Positions 40,837 through 49,752 of a stretch of 54,910 nucleotides of DNA are shown in pieces. Source of the DNA: an uncultured bacterium (GTDB taxonomy: Bacteria; Bacillota; Clostridia; Oscillospirales; Oscillospiraceae); NCBI GenBank assembly GCA_945873205.1, contig CAMCCC010000014.1, positions 1 through 54,910 on the forward strand, read 5' to 3'. Position numbers and translations under genes: made by a program. The notes beneath the pieces were generated by a model. That model was not told the DNA's origin. It saw only the letters and a list, made by a program, of their open reading frames with translations, and ran no database searches. How positions within the stretch are numbered: the stretch's first letter is position 1; each line of letters starts with the position of its first letter.

Positions 40837-41115
40837 ATGAGCAGAATGAACGGCATTTTATTCCGGGTCATCTGTATCGGCTTTTCCCTGGTGCTGCTGG
40901 TGTCGGCATTGCTGGGCTCCATCCGGCTGGCCGCATTGAATGAGGAGCTTACCGGCCTGGAAAAGTCACTGAAAACACTGAAAGAAGAAAACCGGGTCCT
41001 GCAGGCAAAGGTGGAAAGCAGCCTGAGCCTGGAAGAGCTGGAGCGGCGTGCCACAGAAGAACTGGGCATGCAGCGCCTGAGTCCCGGCCAAATAATCTAT
41101 ATCGATCTGGGATAA
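40837..41115 (+). CDS. ftsL: FtsL-like septum formation protein
   Basis: 92 residues: a short cytoplasmic N-terminus, one transmembrane helix (~8-30), and a leucine-zipper-like coiled coil (LNEELTGLEKSLKTLKEENR), ending in a GMQRLSPGQIIYIDL strand typical of FtsL/DivIC proteins. FtsL with FtsB/DivIC and FtsQ links the Z ring to septal peptidoglycan synthesis. The call relies on topology and on its place between rsmH and the PBP, since FtsL sequences diverge. It starts 3 nt after the rsmH stop codon. Confidence 0.88.
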   Translation: MSRMNGILFRVICIGFSLVLLVSALLGSIRLAALNEELTGLEKSLKTLKEENRVLQAKVESSLSLEELERRATEELGMQRLSPGQIIYIDLG

Positions 41116-41178
41116 TTGTCATGAACCGCCGTGGGCTGAATATATTTATAATATATTCTTCCTTCCGCGGAGGTGACT

Positions 41179-43506
41179 ATGGCACAGAAGACTCCGTCTC
41201 CCGGCCTGAAGCCGGGGCCCAGCAGACAAATGCTCCGCCGTACACTGTTTTTGATGGCAGTTTTCGGGATCGGAGCATTTCTCTTATTGCTGGCCAGATT
41301 GTACAAGCTGCAGATCATCGATCATGAAAAATACGAGAGCATGGCCATCGAGCAGCAGCTGCGCTCCGTGCCCAGCTCCGCCATGCGCGGCACCATCTAC
41401 GATACCAACAGGAACACCCTGGCGGTCAGCGCCTCGGTGGACAATGTGTATCTCAGCCCCCGGGAGATCGAGATGTACGGCGAGGACCGGGACCTGATTG
41501 CCCGGGGCCTGTCGGAGATTCTGGGCATGGATTATGATGAGATTTATGAAAAATCCGGGCAGAAGGGCAGCTGGTATGTGACCGTAGCCCGGAAGCTGGA
41601 AAAGGATAAGGCCGATGAGATCCGGGCCTTCAAGAACCAGTACGGCCTGCGGGGTGTTCGCCTGGAGACGGACACCAAGCGCTATTACCCCAATTCTTCC
41701 CTGGCCTGCCATCTGATCGGCTTCGTGGGCACGGATAACTACGGCCTGGAAGGCATCGAGGCCAAGTATGACGAGGCCCTTTCCGGCAGCCCCGGCAGAA
41801 CCGTCCGGGCCACCAACGCCATGGGGACCGAGCTGCTCTTTTCCCAGTTTGAGGAATATTACCCCGGCGAGGACGGTTTCGACGTGGTTACCACCATTGA
41901 CGAGACCATCCAGTACTATGTGGAGAAGCACCTGAAGCAGGCCGTGGCGGATTACGACATTCAAAACGGCGCCGGCGCCATCGCCATGGACGTGAACACC
42001 GGGCAGATCCTGGCCATGGCCTCCCTGGGCGGCTATGACCTGAATGACTTCCTGGCTGTCAGCGATGCGGATATGGCCATCATCAACGCCGCCGAAACGG
42101 AGGAAGCGCGCGCCCAGCTCCTGAGCCAGGCCCAGGCCCGCCAGTGGCGCAATAAGGCCCTGTCCGATACCTATGAACCGGGCTCTACCTTCAAGATCAT
42201 CACCCTGGCCATGGCCCTGGAGGAGGGCGTGGTCAGCCTGAACGACAGCTTTTATTGCCCCGGCACCGTCAATGTCATTGGCCGCACCAGCCCCATCCGC
42301 TGCTGGAAAAGCGGGGGCCACGGCAGCCAGAACCTGACCCAGGCGGCCCAGCATTCCTGCAACGTGGCCTTTGTGAACATCGGCCAGCGGGTAGGGGCGG
42401 AGCGCTTTTATGATTACTGCGAGGCCTTCGGCTTCCTGAACATGACCGGCAACGACGACGAGAATCTCACCGCCACCACCGGCATTGACCTCTCCGGCGA
42501 GAGCGGCAGCATCTGGTGGAGCAAGAACACCTTCTGCTCCCCCCGGAACCTGTCCCAGCTGGCCGCCGCCTCCTTCGGCCAGACCTTCACCATCACGCCC
42601 CTGCAATTGGTCTGTGCCGTCAGCGCCTGCGTCAACGGCGGCAATCTGATGCAGCCCTATGTGGTGCGGCAGCTGCTGAACCCGGACGGCAGCGTGGCCT
42701 ATGAACGAGCGCCTAAAATGGTGCGCCAGGTCATCAGCGAAACCACCAGCCAGAAGCTTTGCCAGATTCTGGAGCAGGTGGTGGGGGACCCCAACGACGG
42801 TACCGGCCGCAACGCCGCCGTCACCGGCTACCGCATCGGCGGCAAGACCGGCACCAGCGAGAAGGTGAGCCTGGAGGCCCAGACCGGCCAGAAGGAATAC
42901 ATCGTCTCCTTCATCGGCTTTGCCCCGGCGGACGACCCGCAGATCGCCCTGCTGGTGTTTCTGGACACGCCCTCCAACAAATCCGGCGTCTATGTCAGCG
43001 GCGGCCAGATGGCGGCCCCGGTGGTGGGCCGTATGCTGGCGGATATTCTGCCCTATATGGGGGTGGAGCCCAGCCTGCCGGAGGGCGCCGGGGATGACGC
43101 CTCTGTGCCCATGCTGCTGGAGCTGAGCCTGGAGGAGGCAAAACAGCGCCTGTCGGACTGTGGCCTGGACTACCGCTGCATCGGCTGGGGCGACACCGTC
43201 ACCGGCCAGCTGCCCGCCGCCGGCACCGCCATTGCCGCCGGCAGCCAGGTGATCCTCTATTTCGGCGACGCCCAGGTCTCTCCCAATATGGAGACTGTGC
43301 CGGAGCTGTCGGGCCTCAGCTATGACCAGGCCCGGGATACCCTCTCCCGGCTGGGCCTTTTCGTCAGCACCCGCAGCCCGGTGAACGCCGCCTCCGGCCA
43401 GGTAGTCGGCAGCCAGAGCGTCCCTGCCGGCACCGCCGCCAATCACGGCTGCATCGTGGAAGTCACCCTGATCGACGAAAACGAATCCCTTCTGGGAAAG
43501 TATTGA
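41179..43506 (+). CDS. Class B penicillin-binding protein with two PASTA domains (FtsI/SpoVD type)
   Basis: 775 residues: one transmembrane segment (~22-44), a PBP dimerisation domain beginning SSAMRGTIYDTNRN, a transpeptidase with STFK (Ser336-Lys339), SCN (Ser393) and KTGTS (Lys556), then two PASTA repeats (~655-775, VPMLLELSLEEAKQRL and VPELSGLSYDQARDTL). Two PASTA units match B. subtilis PbpB more than SpoVD, which has one. It crosslinks septal peptidoglycan outside the membrane. ATG 41179 is 5 nt after GGAGG. No second class B PBP is present in this cluster, so it may cover both vegetative and spore roles, or another copy may lie elsewhere. Confidence 0.95.
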   Translation: MAQKTPSPGLKPGPSRQMLRRTLFLMAVFGIGAFLLLLARLYKLQIIDHEKYESMAIEQQLRSVPSSAMRGTIYDTNRNTLAVSASVDNVYLSPREIEMYGEDRDLIARGLSEILGMDYDEIYEKSGQKGSWYVTVARKLEKDKADEIRAFKNQYGLRGVRLETDTKRYYPNSSLACHLIGFVGTDNYGLEGIEAKYDEALSGSPGRTVRATNAMGTELLFSQFEEYYPGEDGFDVVTTIDETIQYYVEKHLKQAVADYDIQNGAGAIAMDVNTGQILAMASLGGYDLNDFLAVSDADMAIINAAETEEARAQLLSQAQARQWRNKALSDTYEPGSTFKIITLAMALEEGVVSLNDSFYCPGTVNVIGRTSPIRCWKSGGHGSQNLTQAAQHSCNVAFVNIGQRVGAERFYDYCEAFGFLNMTGNDDENLTATTGIDLSGESGSIWWSKNTFCSPRNLSQLAAASFGQTFTITPLQLVCAVSACVNGGNLMQPYVVRQLLNPDGSVAYERAPKMVRQVISETTSQKLCQILEQVVGDPNDGTGRNAAVTGYRIGGKTGTSEKVSLEAQTGQKEYIVSFIGFAPADDPQIALLVFLDTPSNKSGVYVSGGQMAAPVVGRMLADILPYMGVEPSLPEGAGDDASVPMLLELSLEEAKQRLSDCGLDYRCIGWGDTVTGQLPAAGTAIAAGSQVILYFGDAQVSPNMETVPELSGLSYDQARDTLSRLGLFVSTRSPVNAASGQVVGSQSVPAGTAANHGCIVEVTLIDENESLLGKY

Positions 43507-43531
43507 CCGGAAAGGGATTCTGGTATAAAAT
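43503..43531 (+). promoter_or_regulatory. Predicted internal promoter for murE
   Basis: TTGACC (43503-43508, overlapping the PBP stop codon), 17-nt spacer, TAAAAT (43526-43531); an overlapping TGGTATAAA also gives an extended -10. murE starts at 43570. Confidence 0.6.
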
Positions 43532-43569
43532 ACATTTTATGCGATTCTAAAGCGCAGAACGGAGAAATT

Positions 43570-45015
43570 ATGAAGCTTAAAGATATATTGAAAGATTTGC
43601 AGGTCCTCTCCGCCTCCGCCGATATGGAGCGGGAGATCACCGGCATCTGCTATGACTCCCGCCTGGTGAAGCCCGGGGATTTGTTCGTGGCCGTCAAGGG
43701 CCTGACGGTGGACGGCCACCGCTTCATCCCCAAGGCCATGGAGCTGGGGGCCGCCGCCGTGCTGTGTCAGGATGTACCGGCGGGGGAGGTACCCTATGTG
43801 CAGGTGGCGGACTGCCGCTATGGTCTGGCCCTCTGCAGCCGCAACTTTTTTGGCAACCCGGCCTCCGAGATGACCCTCATCGGCTTCACCGGCACCAGCG
43901 GCAAGACCAGCTCCACCCTCATCATGAAGCATCTGCTGGAGCAGGAACTGGGGGCCAAGGTGGGCCTGATCGGCACCAACGGCAATATGATCGGCGGGGA
44001 ACATCTGCACAGCGAGTTCACCACCCCGGAAAGCTATGAGCTGCACCGGCTGTTCCGCGCCATGAAGGACGCCGGCTGCACCCATGTGGTGATGGAGGTG
44101 TCCTCCCATTCCCTGACCCTGGAGCGGGTGGCGGGCATCCACTTTGATGTGGCCGTGTTCACAAACCTCTCTCAGGACCATCTGGACCTGCACGGCAGCA
44201 TGGAGGAATATGCCGCCGCCAAGAAGAAGATCTTTTCCCAGTGTGACCGGGGCTGCGTCAATCTGGACGATTCCTGGGCGGATTTCATGATGCAGGGTGC
44301 GCCCTGTCCCATCACCACCTTTGCCGCAGAGCGGAACGATGCGGATATCATCGCCAGGGACATCCGCCTTTCGGCCTCCGGCGTGCGCTTTGCCGCCGTC
44401 CATGGGGATGAGCTGGCCCTGACCCGGCTGAACATTCCCGGTATGTTCTCTGTCCATAACGCTCTGAGCGTCATTGCCGCCGCCAGCTGCCTTGGCATCG
44501 GCCTTGCCCGGTGTGCCGACGCGCTGGCCACCGCCCCCGGCGTCAAGGGCCGGATGGAGTCGGTGCCCACGGATGGGGATTATTCCATTATCATTGACTA
44601 TTCCCATAAGCCGGATGCTTTGGAGAATGTGCTCAAGACCCTGCGCCCCGTCACCCGGGGGCGGCTGATGGTCCTCTTCGGCTGCGGCGGGGACCGGGAC
44701 CGGCTGAAGCGGCCCATCATGGGCGCCATTGCCGCCGATCATGCCGACTATGTGATCGTCACCAGCGATAATCCCCGTACGGAGGAACCCATGGAGATTA
44801 TCAATGAGATCCTGCCCGGCCTGAAAAACAAGCGAACCCCCTACAAAGTCATCTGTGACCGGCGGGAAGCCATCGGCTGGGCTATTGACAATGCCCGCCC
44901 CGGTGATGTAATATTGCTTGCCGGCAAAGGCCATGAGGACTATCAGGTCATCGGCCATGAGAAGATTCACATGGATGAGCGGGAGATCGTGGCGGAGCAC
45001 CTCAGCAAACGCTGA
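43570..45015 (+). CDS. murE: UDP-MurNAc-L-Ala-D-Glu:meso-diaminopimelate ligase
   Basis: 481 residues. Mur-ligase ATP loop GTSGKT at 108-113, TTPESYELHRLF, MEVSSHSL, NLSQDHLDLHG and the C-terminal specificity motif DNPR (400-403), which marks meso-DAP rather than lysine as the third stem residue. It acts in the cytoplasm on UDP-MurNAc-dipeptide. GGAGAAATT precedes ATG 43570. murF, which usually follows, is missing: mraY begins 64 nt after the stop codon. Confidence 0.97.
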   Translation: MKLKDILKDLQVLSASADMEREITGICYDSRLVKPGDLFVAVKGLTVDGHRFIPKAMELGAAAVLCQDVPAGEVPYVQVADCRYGLALCSRNFFGNPASEMTLIGFTGTSGKTSSTLIMKHLLEQELGAKVGLIGTNGNMIGGEHLHSEFTTPESYELHRLFRAMKDAGCTHVVMEVSSHSLTLERVAGIHFDVAVFTNLSQDHLDLHGSMEEYAAAKKKIFSQCDRGCVNLDDSWADFMMQGAPCPITTFAAERNDADIIARDIRLSASGVRFAAVHGDELALTRLNIPGMFSVHNALSVIAAASCLGIGLARCADALATAPGVKGRMESVPTDGDYSIIIDYSHKPDALENVLKTLRPVTRGRLMVLFGCGGDRDRLKRPIMGAIAADHADYVIVTSDNPRTEEPMEIINEILPGLKNKRTPYKVICDRREAIGWAIDNARPGDVILLAGKGHEDYQVIGHEKIHMDEREIVAEHLSKR

Positions 45016-45079
45016 ACCGCCCGCCCCATCCGAAAAGAAATACAAAGCGCTGTCAGCGCCGTGCATATGGGAGAATACA

Positions 45080-46099
45080 ATGACCATTAAACTGATAACC
45101 GCCTTCGTTCTGGCCTTCCTGTTTGCCACCGCCTTCGGTAAGTTCTATGTTCCCTGGCTGCGCCGCATCAAGGCCGGGCAGGAGATCAAGGAAAACGGCC
45201 CCACCTGGCACATGAATAAATCCGGCACCCCCACCATGGGCGGTGTGATGTTCATCCTTGCGGCCATTCTGGTCTGCCTCACGGTCTGCTTTGAGGGGAT
45301 GCTCCGGGGCGAATTCGTCAATGTTTTCATCGTCCTCTTCGCCTGCGTGTTTGGCGCCATCGGCTTTCTGGACGATTGGGAGAAGCTGGCAAAGAAGCAG
45401 AATCTGGGCCTCTCCGCCACGGCTAAGTTCCTTTTGCAACTGGTGGCCTCGCTGGTGTTCGTGCTTCTGATGCGCCAGATCGGCTATGTGCGCCCCAGCT
45501 TTTACCTGTTCTTTGTGGATAAGACCATTTACATGCCCGAGTGGCTGTATTTCCTCATCTCCTCCTTCATCATCGTGGGCACCGTCAACGCCGTGAACAT
45601 TACCGACGGGATCGACGGCCTTGCCGCCAGCACCTCCATCCCCGTGTTCCTGTTCTTTGTGGCTCTGACCCTGGTGTTCGGTGATGAGTTTGAGCAGATG
45701 GGCTTCATCGCCTCCGGCATGGTGGGCGGCCTGCTGGGCTTTTTGGTGTATAACTTCAACCCCGCTAAGTGCTTCATGGGCGATACCGGCTCCCTGTTTC
45801 TGGGCGGTATGATCGCGGCCCTGGCCTATGGCTACAATATGCCCATCATGCTCATCACCTTGGGCTTCGTCTTTTTGATGGAAACCCTGTCCGATATCAT
45901 CCAGGTGGGCTACTTCAAGCTGAGCCACGGCAAGCGTGTGTTCAAGATGGCTCCCTTCCACCACCATCTGGAGATGGGCGGCTGGCTGGGCCATAAATGG
46001 AAAGAAAAAGAAATTGTTGCCCTGTTTACAGGCATATCTCTGGTAATGGCAATCATATCCTTTATTGTAGTGTCCAAACACTATATGGGATTGAGCTAA
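45080..46099 (+). CDS. mraY: Phospho-MurNAc-pentapeptide translocase
   Basis: 339 residues, ten membrane helices. MraY motifs include KSGTPTMGGVMF, FLDDWEKLAKKQNLGLS (with the Asp-Asp pair), NITDGIDGLA, FNPAKCFMGDTGS and the HHHLE signature (PFHHHLEMGGW). It forms lipid I on the inner face of the membrane. ATG 45080 is chosen with GGGAG 6 nt upstream; the in-frame extension back to 44918 overlaps murE. A 19-nt gap leads to ftsW; murD is absent between them. Confidence 0.97.
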   Translation: MTIKLITAFVLAFLFATAFGKFYVPWLRRIKAGQEIKENGPTWHMNKSGTPTMGGVMFILAAILVCLTVCFEGMLRGEFVNVFIVLFACVFGAIGFLDDWEKLAKKQNLGLSATAKFLLQLVASLVFVLLMRQIGYVRPSFYLFFVDKTIYMPEWLYFLISSFIIVGTVNAVNITDGIDGLAASTSIPVFLFFVALTLVFGDEFEQMGFIASGMVGGLLGFLVYNFNPAKCFMGDTGSLFLGGMIAALAYGYNMPIMLITLGFVFLMETLSDIIQVGYFKLSHGKRVFKMAPFHHHLEMGGWLGHKWKEKEIVALFTGISLVMAIISFIVVSKHYMGLS

Positions 46100-46118
46100 T
46101 GATCGGGGAGGTGGGTAT

Positions 46119-47267
46119 ATGCGTTATGAAAGCGCCCGCCTCTCCGATTTTTCTATGCCGGAAGGTACCAAGCGGCAGAGCATGGACGCCGGCTTTTTTA
46201 CCCTGGCCCTGATTCTGCTGGCCATGGGGGTGGTGATGGTGCTGTCCTCCAGCTATGCCCGGGCCTACTATGACCCCGGCAATGTCACCGGCGGCAACGG
46301 GGCCTATTACTTCCTGCGTCAGCTGATCTTTGCCCTTCTGGGGGTGGGGGCCATGCTGCTGGCCTCCCGGCTGCCCATGGGCTTTTACCGGCGCTACGCC
46401 TTCCATTTCCTGGGCCTGACCCTGGTGCTGCTGATGCTGGTGCCCATCATCGGCGTCAAGGCCAACGGCTCCCGCCGCTGGCTGGGGGTGGGCGGGCTGA
46501 CCCTCCAGCCCTCGGAGCTGGCAAAGCTGGCGGTGATTCTGTCCTTCTCTCTGCTGACCTGCCGCTTCCAGGGGAAAATGCGCAGCTTTCGATACGGCAT
46601 CTTGCCTTTTCTGGCAATCCTGGGTATAATAATCGGGCTGCTGATTCTGGAGCCCCATTTTTCCGCCTCCATCATCATTATCGTCATCGGCGGCGTGATG
46701 ATGTTTCTGGGCGGTGTGGGCCTGGGCTGGTTCATCGCTGCTCTTGGCTCGGTCTTTGCGGCCGTGGCGGTGCTGCTGACTTTCTTCCCCTATGCCTCCA
46801 GCCGTATCAGCACCTGGCTGGACCCTTTTTCCGACCCCTCTGACCAGGGCTATCAGATCGTCCAGTCCCTGTACTCCATCGGCTCCGGCGGCCTCAGCGG
46901 CCTGGGCCTGGGCGGCAGCCGGCAGAAATTTCTGTACCTGCCGGAGGAGCATAATGACTTTATCTTTTCCGTGGCCTGTGAGGAGCTGGGCTTTATCGGC
47001 GCCGCCCTGATTCTGGTGCTTTTTGCCGTGCTGATTCTCCGTGGCTATTGGATCGCCCTGCACCAGCGGGATCGCTTCAACTTCCTCACCTGCGCCGGCA
47101 TCAGCACGCTGCTGGCCATCCAGGTGTTTCTGAATGTGGCCGTGGTCACAAACCTGGTGCCCTGCACCGGCATCTCTCTGCCCCTTTTCAGCTACGGCGG
47201 CACGGCCCTGCTGATCCAGCTTTTTGAGATGGGCATTATCCTCAGCGCTTCGCGGGAAATTATCTAG
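46119..47267 (+). CDS. ftsW: Lipid II polymerase FtsW (SEDS family)
   Basis: 382 residues, ten hydrophobic segments. Family motifs: GSRRWLGVGGLTLQPSELAKLA, the large extracytoplasmic loop with RISTWLDPFSDPSDQGYQIVQSL, SGGLSGLGLGGSRQK, LPEEHNDFIFSV, and the end block GISLPLFSYGGT. FtsW polymerises septal glycan with the class B PBP at 41179. GGGGAGGTGGG precedes ATG 46119. A promoter-like sequence (TTGCCT 46602, 17 nt, TATAAT 46625) occurs inside the gene. Confidence 0.96.
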   Translation: MRYESARLSDFSMPEGTKRQSMDAGFFTLALILLAMGVVMVLSSSYARAYYDPGNVTGGNGAYYFLRQLIFALLGVGAMLLASRLPMGFYRRYAFHFLGLTLVLLMLVPIIGVKANGSRRWLGVGGLTLQPSELAKLAVILSFSLLTCRFQGKMRSFRYGILPFLAILGIIIGLLILEPHFSASIIIIVIGGVMMFLGGVGLGWFIAALGSVFAAVAVLLTFFPYASSRISTWLDPFSDPSDQGYQIVQSLYSIGSGGLSGLGLGGSRQKFLYLPEEHNDFIFSVACEELGFIGAALILVLFAVLILRGYWIALHQRDRFNFLTCAGISTLLAIQVFLNVAVVTNLVPCTGISLPLFSYGGTALLIQLFEMGIILSASREII

Positions 47268-47308
47268 ACCAGAAACCGAGAACTTATATAGAGAAAGGAC
47301 GTTCCTCC

Positions 47309-48430
47309 ATGAAATTTATCTTCACCTGCGGCGGTACCGCCGGTCATATCAATCCTGCCCTGGCTGTGGCCGGGCGGCTGAAAGAGCTGATGCCGGACAG
47401 CGAGTTTCTCTTCCTGGGCGCCGAGGGAAAAATGGAGATGGACCTGGTGCCCCGGGAGGGCTATGACATCAAGCCCCTGAAAATCACCAACCTGAGCCGG
47501 GGCAAAAGCTTCCAGGCTCTGAGCCATAATATCGCCACCCTGAAAAACGTGGTCGTTTCTTACCGGCAGGCCAAGGCCATCATCCGTGACTTTCAGCCGG
47601 ACGCCGTTATCGGTACCGGCGGCTATGTGTGCTACCCGGTGCTGAAGGCTGCTTCCCAGCTCCATATCCCCACCGCCGTCCATGAGAGCAACGCCGTCCC
47701 CGGCCTGACCACCAAGATGCTGGCCAAACTGGTGGACCGCATCATGGTGGGCTTTGAGGAGAGCCGCCAGTACTATCCTCAGCCGGAGAAGGTCATCGTC
47801 ACCGGCACCCCGGTGCGGGGCCAGTTCGCCGCCTACACCAAGGCCCAGGCCAAGCGGGAACTGGGTCTGGCCGAGGATGAAAAGCTGGTGGTCTCCGTGT
47901 GGGGCTCTTTGGGTGCGGGACATATGAACGGCATCATGACGGAGCTGATCCCCCTGCTGGACGGCACCCATGGCTTCCACCTGCTCCACGGCGCGGGGAA
48001 GATGTATTACCCCGGCGTGTGCGAAAAGCTGGCGGAGACGGCCCCGGACCTTGCTGCGCGCAAGGTGGACCTGCGGGAGTATATTTTTGATATGCCCCGG
48101 GTCATGGCCGCGGCGGACCTGGTGCTGTGCCGGGCCGGCGCCTCCACCATATCGGAGCTGACCTATATGGCGAAGCCCGTCATCATGGTACCCTCTCCCA
48201 ATGTGACCAACCACCACCAGGAGCGGAACGCCCGGGTGCTGGAAAAGGCCGGCGGCGCCCGGGTGCTGCTGGAAGGGGAGTTTGACGCCGGATCTCTGCT
48301 GGACCTGGTGCGCCAGCTGCTGGCCGATGAGGAAAAACTCTCCGCCATGTCCGCCGCCATGGGCGCTCTGGCCGTGCCCGACGCTACCGATAAAATCTGC
48401 GGCATCATCATGGATATTGCCAATCCGTAA
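47309..48430 (+). CDS. murG: UDP-GlcNAc:lipid I N-acetylglucosaminyltransferase
   Basis: 373 residues of a GT28 GT-B fold enzyme. The N-terminal Gly-rich loop is GGTAGHINPALAVA; GTGGYVCYP and HESNAVPGLT follow; the C-terminal donor site shows VSVWGSLGAGHMN, and CRAGASTISELTY is the G-loop. It converts lipid I to lipid II on the cytoplasmic face of the membrane. AAAGGACG lies ~9 nt before ATG 47309. The gene follows ftsW, as in most division clusters, and ends in front of a hairpin that overlaps the ribosome site of the next gene. Confidence 0.97.
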   Translation: MKFIFTCGGTAGHINPALAVAGRLKELMPDSEFLFLGAEGKMEMDLVPREGYDIKPLKITNLSRGKSFQALSHNIATLKNVVVSYRQAKAIIRDFQPDAVIGTGGYVCYPVLKAASQLHIPTAVHESNAVPGLTTKMLAKLVDRIMVGFEESRQYYPQPEKVIVTGTPVRGQFAAYTKAQAKRELGLAEDEKLVVSVWGSLGAGHMNGIMTELIPLLDGTHGFHLLHGAGKMYYPGVCEKLAETAPDLAARKVDLREYIFDMPRVMAAADLVLCRAGASTISELTYMAKPVIMVPSPNVTNHHQERNARVLEKAGGARVLLEGEFDAGSLLDLVRQLLADEEKLSAMSAAMGALAVPDATDKICGIIMDIANP

Positions 48431-48439
48431 CAAGAAATC

Positions 48440-48485
48440 CCCTCCGTGCATAGAATGGTCTGATTTGAATGTACGGGGGGTTTTT
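48440..48485 (+). terminator. Hairpin with U-tract overlapping the second murA ribosome site
   Basis: Left arm CCCTCCGTGCAT (48440-48451) pairs with ATGTACGGGGGG (48469-48480), 12 bp with two G-T pairs and a 17-nt loop, followed by TTTTT. The right arm contains the GGGGGG ribosome site of the ATG at 48487, so the structure could both terminate transcription and hide the site. Confidence 0.6.
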
Positions 48486-48486
48486 C

Positions 48487-49740
48487 ATGGACATATGGCA
48501 CCTGAGAGGTGGAAACCGGCTGGAGGGGGCCTGTTTCGTGCAGGGCTCGAAGAATGCGTCCCTGCCGATTATCGCCGCCTCCATCATCAGCCCCGCCCGG
48601 TCGGAACTGCTGAACGTGCCCCAGCTCCGGGATGTGGACGCGGCCCTGCGGATCCTGCGTCACCTGGGCTGCACCGCCGAGCAGTGGGGCAGCGATGTTT
48701 ACATAGATTCCTCCGGCCTTTGCCGCAGCGCCATACCCCATTCCCTGATGGTGGAGATGCGCTCCTCCGTCATCTTCATGGGGGCGCTGATCGCCCGCTG
48801 CGGCAGCGCCAGACTCAGCCTGCCCGGCGGCTGCCAGCTGGGCAAGCGGCCCATCGACCTGCACCTGGCCGCCCTGCGCCAGCTGGGGGCGGAGATCGAT
48901 GAATCCGGCGGCGAGATCAACTGTCAGGCCCAGGAGCTCCATGGGGCCGATATCACCCTGCCCTTTCCCAGTGTGGGGGCCACGGAAAACATCATGCTGG
49001 CCGCCGTCCGGGCGAAAGGGGACACCGTCATCCGCGGCGCCGCCCGGGAGCCGGAGATCGTTGCCCTGCAGGAATATCTCCGGGCCATGGGCCTCAATGT
49101 CACCGGCGCCGGCAGCAGCACCATCTGCATCGGCGCCTTCAAGCCGGAGAAGGCCGTGAGCCACCGCATCATCCCGGATCGGATCGTGGCCTCCACCATT
49201 GCCTGTGCCGCTGCCGCCGCTGGCGGAAATGTTGAAATGCGGGGCGTGGACCCCGGTCATTTTTCTACAGTTCTCCACTTCCTAAAACTGGCGGGCTGTG
49301 ATATAATGAACTCCAAACGCAGTGTGCGGATCAGGTCCCACGGCAAGCTCAGCGCTGTGGGGGAGGTTTCCACCGAACCCTACCCCGGTTTTCCCACCGA
49401 CGCCCAGCCTGTGCTGATGGCGGCGCTGCTGAAGGCCGAGGGCCGCACCGTGATCACCGAGAACATTTTTGAAAACCGCTACCGGCAGGTGCCGGAGCTG
49501 CAGCGCCTGGGGGCGGATATTGCCGTCTCCGGCCGGCGGGCGGAGATCTGGGGGGTGGATTGCCTCCACGGCAGCGCCCTCACCGCCACCGATCTGCGGG
49601 GCGGGGCCGCCATGATCGTGGCGGCGCTGGCCGCCCAGGGGGAGAGCACTGTCTTTGACGACGGCCATATTACCCGGGGCTATGAACGCTTTGATATGCG
49701 CCTGCGCTCCCTGGGGGCGGATATTTACTTGGAATGTTGA
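48487..49740 (+). CDS. UDP-N-acetylglucosamine 1-carboxyvinyltransferase (second MurA copy)
   Basis: 417 residues. It keeps Lys22-Asn23 (QGSKNASLP) and active-site Cys116 (LPGGCQLG), plus EPYPGFPTDAQP and the C-terminal RGGAAMIVAALAAQGES. It is thus a second complete MurA/MurZ-type enzyme beside the copy at 14898, from which it is well diverged. Low-GC Gram-positives often have two. ATG 48487 lies 6 nt after GGGGGG; an upstream in-frame ATG at 48469 sits in the hairpin arm. It takes the position where murB or murA lies in other clusters, before ftsQ (12-nt gap). Confidence 0.94.
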   Translation: MDIWHLRGGNRLEGACFVQGSKNASLPIIAASIISPARSELLNVPQLRDVDAALRILRHLGCTAEQWGSDVYIDSSGLCRSAIPHSLMVEMRSSVIFMGALIARCGSARLSLPGGCQLGKRPIDLHLAALRQLGAEIDESGGEINCQAQELHGADITLPFPSVGATENIMLAAVRAKGDTVIRGAAREPEIVALQEYLRAMGLNVTGAGSSTICIGAFKPEKAVSHRIIPDRIVASTIACAAAAAGGNVEMRGVDPGHFSTVLHFLKLAGCDIMNSKRSVRIRSHGKLSAVGEVSTEPYPGFPTDAQPVLMAALLKAEGRTVITENIFENRYRQVPELQRLGADIAVSGRRAEIWGVDCLHGSALTATDLRGGAAMIVAALAAQGESTVFDDGHITRGYERFDMRLRSLGADIYLEC

Positions 49741-49752
49741 AAGGATAGGCCA

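Noticed and set aside
41284..43446. Minus-strand open frame (720 codons) opposite the PASTA-PBP
   Set aside because: Mirror of a GC-rich coding strand; no start signal or domain.
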